A DNA stretch of 38,585 bases from an uncultured bacterium (lineage in GTDB: Bacteria; Patescibacteriota; Minisyncoccia; Phycocordibacterales; UBA9973), in NCBI GenBank assembly GCA_903888625.1, contig CAISUD010000020.1, positions 1-38,585 on the forward strand, given 5' to 3'. Below, one piece after another: positions 36,593-38,585 of this stretch. Made by a program: the position numbers and the translations under genes. Under the pieces are notes generated by a model. It was not told the origin of the DNA. It ran no database searches and saw only the letters and a list, made by a program, of their open reading frames with translations. Numbering within the stretch: position 1 is the stretch's first letter; each line of letters begins with the position of its first letter.

Positions 36593-37420
36593 ATGCAAAT
36601 ACAAAAACACAAAGCAAAAAAATCTTTAGGACAAAATTTTTTAAAATCAAACTTAGCTTTGAAAAAAATTGTTGAGGCTGGGGAAATTTCGCCTGACGAT
36701 ACGATTTTAGAAATTGGTCCTGGAAAAGGAGCTTTAACTGAAAAATTATTGGAGAAAAGTGATCATGTAATTGCAATTGAAAAAGACAATGCTCTTTTTA
36801 ATTTTTTAAATGAAAAATTCGAAAAAGAAATAAAAGAAAAGAAACTTATACTATTAAATGAAGACATATTGAAATTTTCAATTACAAATTACGAATTACG
36901 AATTAAAGATTACAAAATTATAGCCAACATTCCATACAATATTACTGGTGCAATTTTGAAAAAATTTTTGGCAAATAAAAATCAACCCGAAAGAATGATT
37001 TTGATGGTGCAAAATGAAGTCGCAAAAAGAATCATGGGGAAGGATGGTGAGAGTATTTTATCTATTTCAGTAAAAGCCTACGGAAATCCAAAAATAATTA
37101 TGAAAGTTCCGGCTCGGTATTTCTCTCCAGCCCCGAAGGTAGATTCAGCAGTGATAGCTATTAAAAATATTTCAAAGAAGAATTTCACCTTACTAGAGAC
37201 CCCCTCGTCCTTCGGACACTCCCCCTTAGCAGGGGGAGAGAAATTTGAAGAAAAATTCTGGGAAATTGTTCGAGCTGGGTTTGCCCATAAACGCAAAAAG
37301 CTTTCTTCAAATTTAAAAAACTACCTAGGCAACGCCTGTGTATTGGAATTAGGCAACAAAAGAGCCGAGGAACTTTCGCTCGAAGATTGGCTCGAACTTG
37401 TAAAAAATGCAGAAAATTAA
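36593..37420 (+). CDS. rsmA: 16S rRNA A1518/A1519 dimethyltransferase (KsgA)
   Basis: Dimethylates two adjacent adenines near the 3' end of 16S rRNA late in 30S assembly. The 275-aa protein has KKSLGQNFL at the N-terminus, motif I ILEIGPGKGALTEKLL, the catalytic motif IV NIPYN, and the C-terminal RAGFAHKRKKLSSNL. Two stretches are repeat-derived: about residues 97-109 (SITNYELRIKDYK) from a heptamer array, and about 202-215 (ETPSSFGHSPLAGG) from a palindromic repeat near 37196. Both are in loops and in frame. There is no clear promoter; it probably reads on from uvrD. Its stop overlaps the stop of the opposite-strand gene. Confidence 0.95.
   Translation: MQIQKHKAKKSLGQNFLKSNLALKKIVEAGEISPDDTILEIGPGKGALTEKLLEKSDHVIAIEKDNALFNFLNEKFEKEIKEKKLILLNEDILKFSITNYELRIKDYKIIANIPYNITGAILKKFLANKNQPERMILMVQNEVAKRIMGKDGESILSISVKAYGNPKIIMKVPARYFSPAPKVDSAVIAIKNISKKNFTLLETPSSFGHSPLAGGEKFEEKFWEIVRAGFAHKRKKLSSNLKNYLGNACVLELGNKRAEELSLEDWLELVKNAEN
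36882..36916 (+). repeat. Heptamer tandem repeat inside rsmA (TTACGAA-like, 5 units)
   Basis: TTACAAA-TTACGAA-TTACGAA-TTAAAGA-TTACAAA. It is translated as NYELRIKDYK just before the NIPYN motif. Confidence 0.8.
37196..37239. repeat. Palindromic repeat inside rsmA
   Basis: Two hairpins: GTCC-TTC-GGAC and CTCCCCC-TTAGCA-GGGGGAG. It is distantly like the CCTCACCCC family. It encodes TPSSFGHSPLAGGE, with no counterpart expected in RsmA. Confidence 0.7.
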
Positions 37421-37785
37421 TTTGTCCCAATAAGATTCATTGTGCCTTTGGAAATAGGTAAAACAATACAATAAGGCTGTGTCCCCATCATACATTCACC
37501 TCCAGGAGAGTATTTGCCAATAATAAACCTGCCTGAAAGAACATTACCCTTGCCTCTTATTTGTGTTGCACCTGGTAAATAAAGGTATGTTCCACTATAT
37601 TTTGCCCCGAGACCAGAAATGGTAACTTGAGAACCACCACTGCAATTACACTGCATAGTAGATGTAATCCTCCCTCCAAACCACAAAGAACCCGCGGCTA
37701 ATACAAAAGAAAAAGACACAAAAAAAAGTACCAATATTAAAATAGAAATTTTTAAACCTTTTTTACGAGAATTTATACTTTTCAT
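37417..37785 (-). CDS. Small exported or membrane-anchored protein (122 aa)
   Basis: Not recognised. The start ATG at 37785 gives MKSINSRKKG, a basic n-region, then a hydrophobic segment ISILILVLFFVSFSFVLAAG that could be a signal peptide or anchor. The exported part is beta-rich, with four cysteines (CNC, C, C) and many glycines (ISGLGAKYSGTYLYLPG). The frame also opens at a GTG at 37803, but that adds no sensible residues. It is divergent from the partial gene at 37834, which also encodes a surface protein. Confidence 0.7.
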   Translation of the reverse strand: MKSINSRKKGLKISILILVLFFVSFSFVLAAGSLWFGGRITSTMQCNCSGGSQVTISGLGAKYSGTYLYLPGATQIRGKGNVLSGRFIIGKYSPGGECMMGTQPYCIVLPISKGTMNLIGTN

Positions 37786-37820
37786 ACACATATAGTGTAT
37801 CACAAAAAATAAATTAGTGA

Positions 37821-37826
37821 TATAAT
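37821..37826 (+). promoter_or_regulatory. -10 box of the right-edge gene (leaderless, GTG start)
   Basis: TATAAT, seven bases before the GTG at 37834. Confidence 0.6.
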
Positions 37827-37833
37827 AATCGAA

Positions 37834-38585
37834 GTGAATAAAAGTTATCTGCCGAGTAAAAAATTCATATATTCAATTATAGTGCTAGTGGTTTTGGCAG
37901 TGCTATTTTTTGTAATTTCAAGCTTAATTTCCAAGAAAAATCATTTCTCTGCCGGTGGCGACGACAATAAATTACAAACTGCTAACCTAACTTTAAACGA
38001 TTTATTAAAAAAAGACACCGATAGCGATGGTGTCCCAGATTGGCAAGAAGCCTTGTGGGGGACAGATCCCAACAATTCTGCTACATTTAATGGAGTTCCC
38101 GATGCTAACTATATTGCTCAAAAAAAGGCTGAATTAAAAGTAGCTAATGGAAGCTCGACCTCAACAGATACGGCTGACGGGACCGAAACAGACAAATTTG
38201 CTCAAGAATTTTTTGCCTCGCTAACTGCCATGCAACAAAATGGCCAAGTAGATTCTAATACTATCAACAATGTCTCCACTGCTTTGGGTCAGAAAATCGT
38301 AGACCCGACAATTATAGACACCTACACAGACCAGGATGTTAAAATTGCCGATAGCGATGGAGTAACTGCTCAAAAAACCTATTATGATTCTATCGAGAAA
38401 CTTTTTAATACTTATACTAAAAAGGGAATTGGGGATGAAGTAGAAATAACCAGCATTTTAGCTGACTCTACCGGAAGTGGAGCAAGCGATAAAACAAAAT
38501 ATGCAAATAAATTATCGACAATCGCTAGTGCCTACCAAGAATATGCTACAAAATTAATGGCTATGTCGGTACCTCAAACTTTAGC
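37834..38585 (+). CDS. Membrane-anchored protein with Ca-binding-like repeat, 3' end beyond window
   Basis: Open from GTG 37834 to the right edge (250 codons, no stop). A basic head VNKSYLPSKKF precedes one membrane segment (IYSIIVLVVLAVLFFVISSLI), then an outer region with DTDSDGVPDWQEALWGTDPNN, a thrombospondin-type-3/EF-hand-like loop with Asp at alternating positions that usually binds calcium. A Ser/Thr/Asp-rich linker and a helical domain follow. The start is chosen because the -10 box is 7 nt upstream. The function is unknown; similar anchored loop proteins are common in CPR envelopes. Confidence 0.8.
   Translation, partial: MNKSYLPSKKFIYSIIVLVVLAVLFFVISSLISKKNHFSAGGDDNKLQTANLTLNDLLKKDTDSDGVPDWQEALWGTDPNNSATFNGVPDANYIAQKKAELKVANGSSTSTDTADGTETDKFAQEFFASLTAMQQNGQVDSNTINNVSTALGQKIVDPTIIDTYTDQDVKIADSDGVTAQKTYYDSIEKLFNTYTKKGIGDEVEITSILADSTGSGASDKTKYANKLSTIASAYQEYATKLMAMSVPQTL

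Noticed and set aside
1-38585. CRISPR array
   Set aside because: The repeated sequences are dispersed or are heptamer arrays. Nothing shows regular 25-40-nt repeats with unique spacers.
1-38585. Recoded UGA (Gly), as in some CPR lineages
   Set aside because: comM ends at a TGA at the expected family length, and no gene needs TGA read-through.

Overview
The window is AT-rich bacterial DNA, most likely from Candidatus Patescibacteria (CPR), probably a Parcubacteria-type lineage. This is inferred from style: small housekeeping genes mixed with lineage-specific membrane proteins, a DUF5663-like protein, tRNA genes without encoded CCA, start codons placed 6-8 nt after TATAAT-like boxes, and many dispersed palindromic repeats. 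Genes end normally in TGA as well as TAA/TAG, so the standard bacterial code fits. No rRNA, CRISPR array, prophage or transposase gene is visible.

Layout. 1-1711: a promoter firing out of the left edge with a LexA-like operator in its spacer, then a hypothetical gene with its own promoter and leader hairpin. 1780-8817, all leftward: comM, a DksA-like zinc-finger protein, a membrane protein, pnp, three small or regulatory genes and rpsO. 9328-12058, rightward: a Xer recombinase, a methyltransferase and exonuclease III. 12109-14341: a TrmB-type regulator divergent from a radical SAM (SplB-like) operon with a strongly structured leader. 14629-18428: murI, a TMEM175-like channel, a frameshifted cysteine-rich gene and a P-loop-like protein. 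18448-23308: cca, four tRNAs (Arg-TCG, Gly-GCC, Pro-TGG, Gly-TCC), an intergenic region with parS-like and DnaA-box-like sites, yraN, a shikimate-kinase-like gene, a ZIP transporter and a PH-domain protein. 23339-24358: a LysM/M23 endopeptidase. 24713-34429: a rightward island of large, charged, unfamiliar proteins (DHH phosphoesterase-like, amphipathic repeat protein, hairpin-rich small membrane gene, L,D-transpeptidase-like protein, 1151-aa coiled-coil/membrane protein). 34457-38585: uvrD/pcrA, rsmA, a small exported protein and a partial Ca-binding-like membrane protein running off the right edge.

The most unusual feature is a set of palindromic, often cloverleaf-like insertions. They sit between genes and also inside reading frames without breaking them: xerC, cca, uvrD (twice) and rsmA. 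The xerC and cca copies have flanking duplications 75 and 69 nt apart, both whole numbers of codons. A relative of the xerC element duplicated the start codon of the gene at 34133. This resembles the in-frame Rickettsia palindromic elements, but with several unrelated sequence families in one small window.

The second theme is leaderless expression: about a dozen genes start 6-8 nt after a -10 box, so the mRNA would begin at or next to the start codon. The third is the 24.7-34.4 kb island, which joins a nucleotide phosphoesterase-like protein to cell-envelope proteins and is the best candidate for an undescribed gene system.
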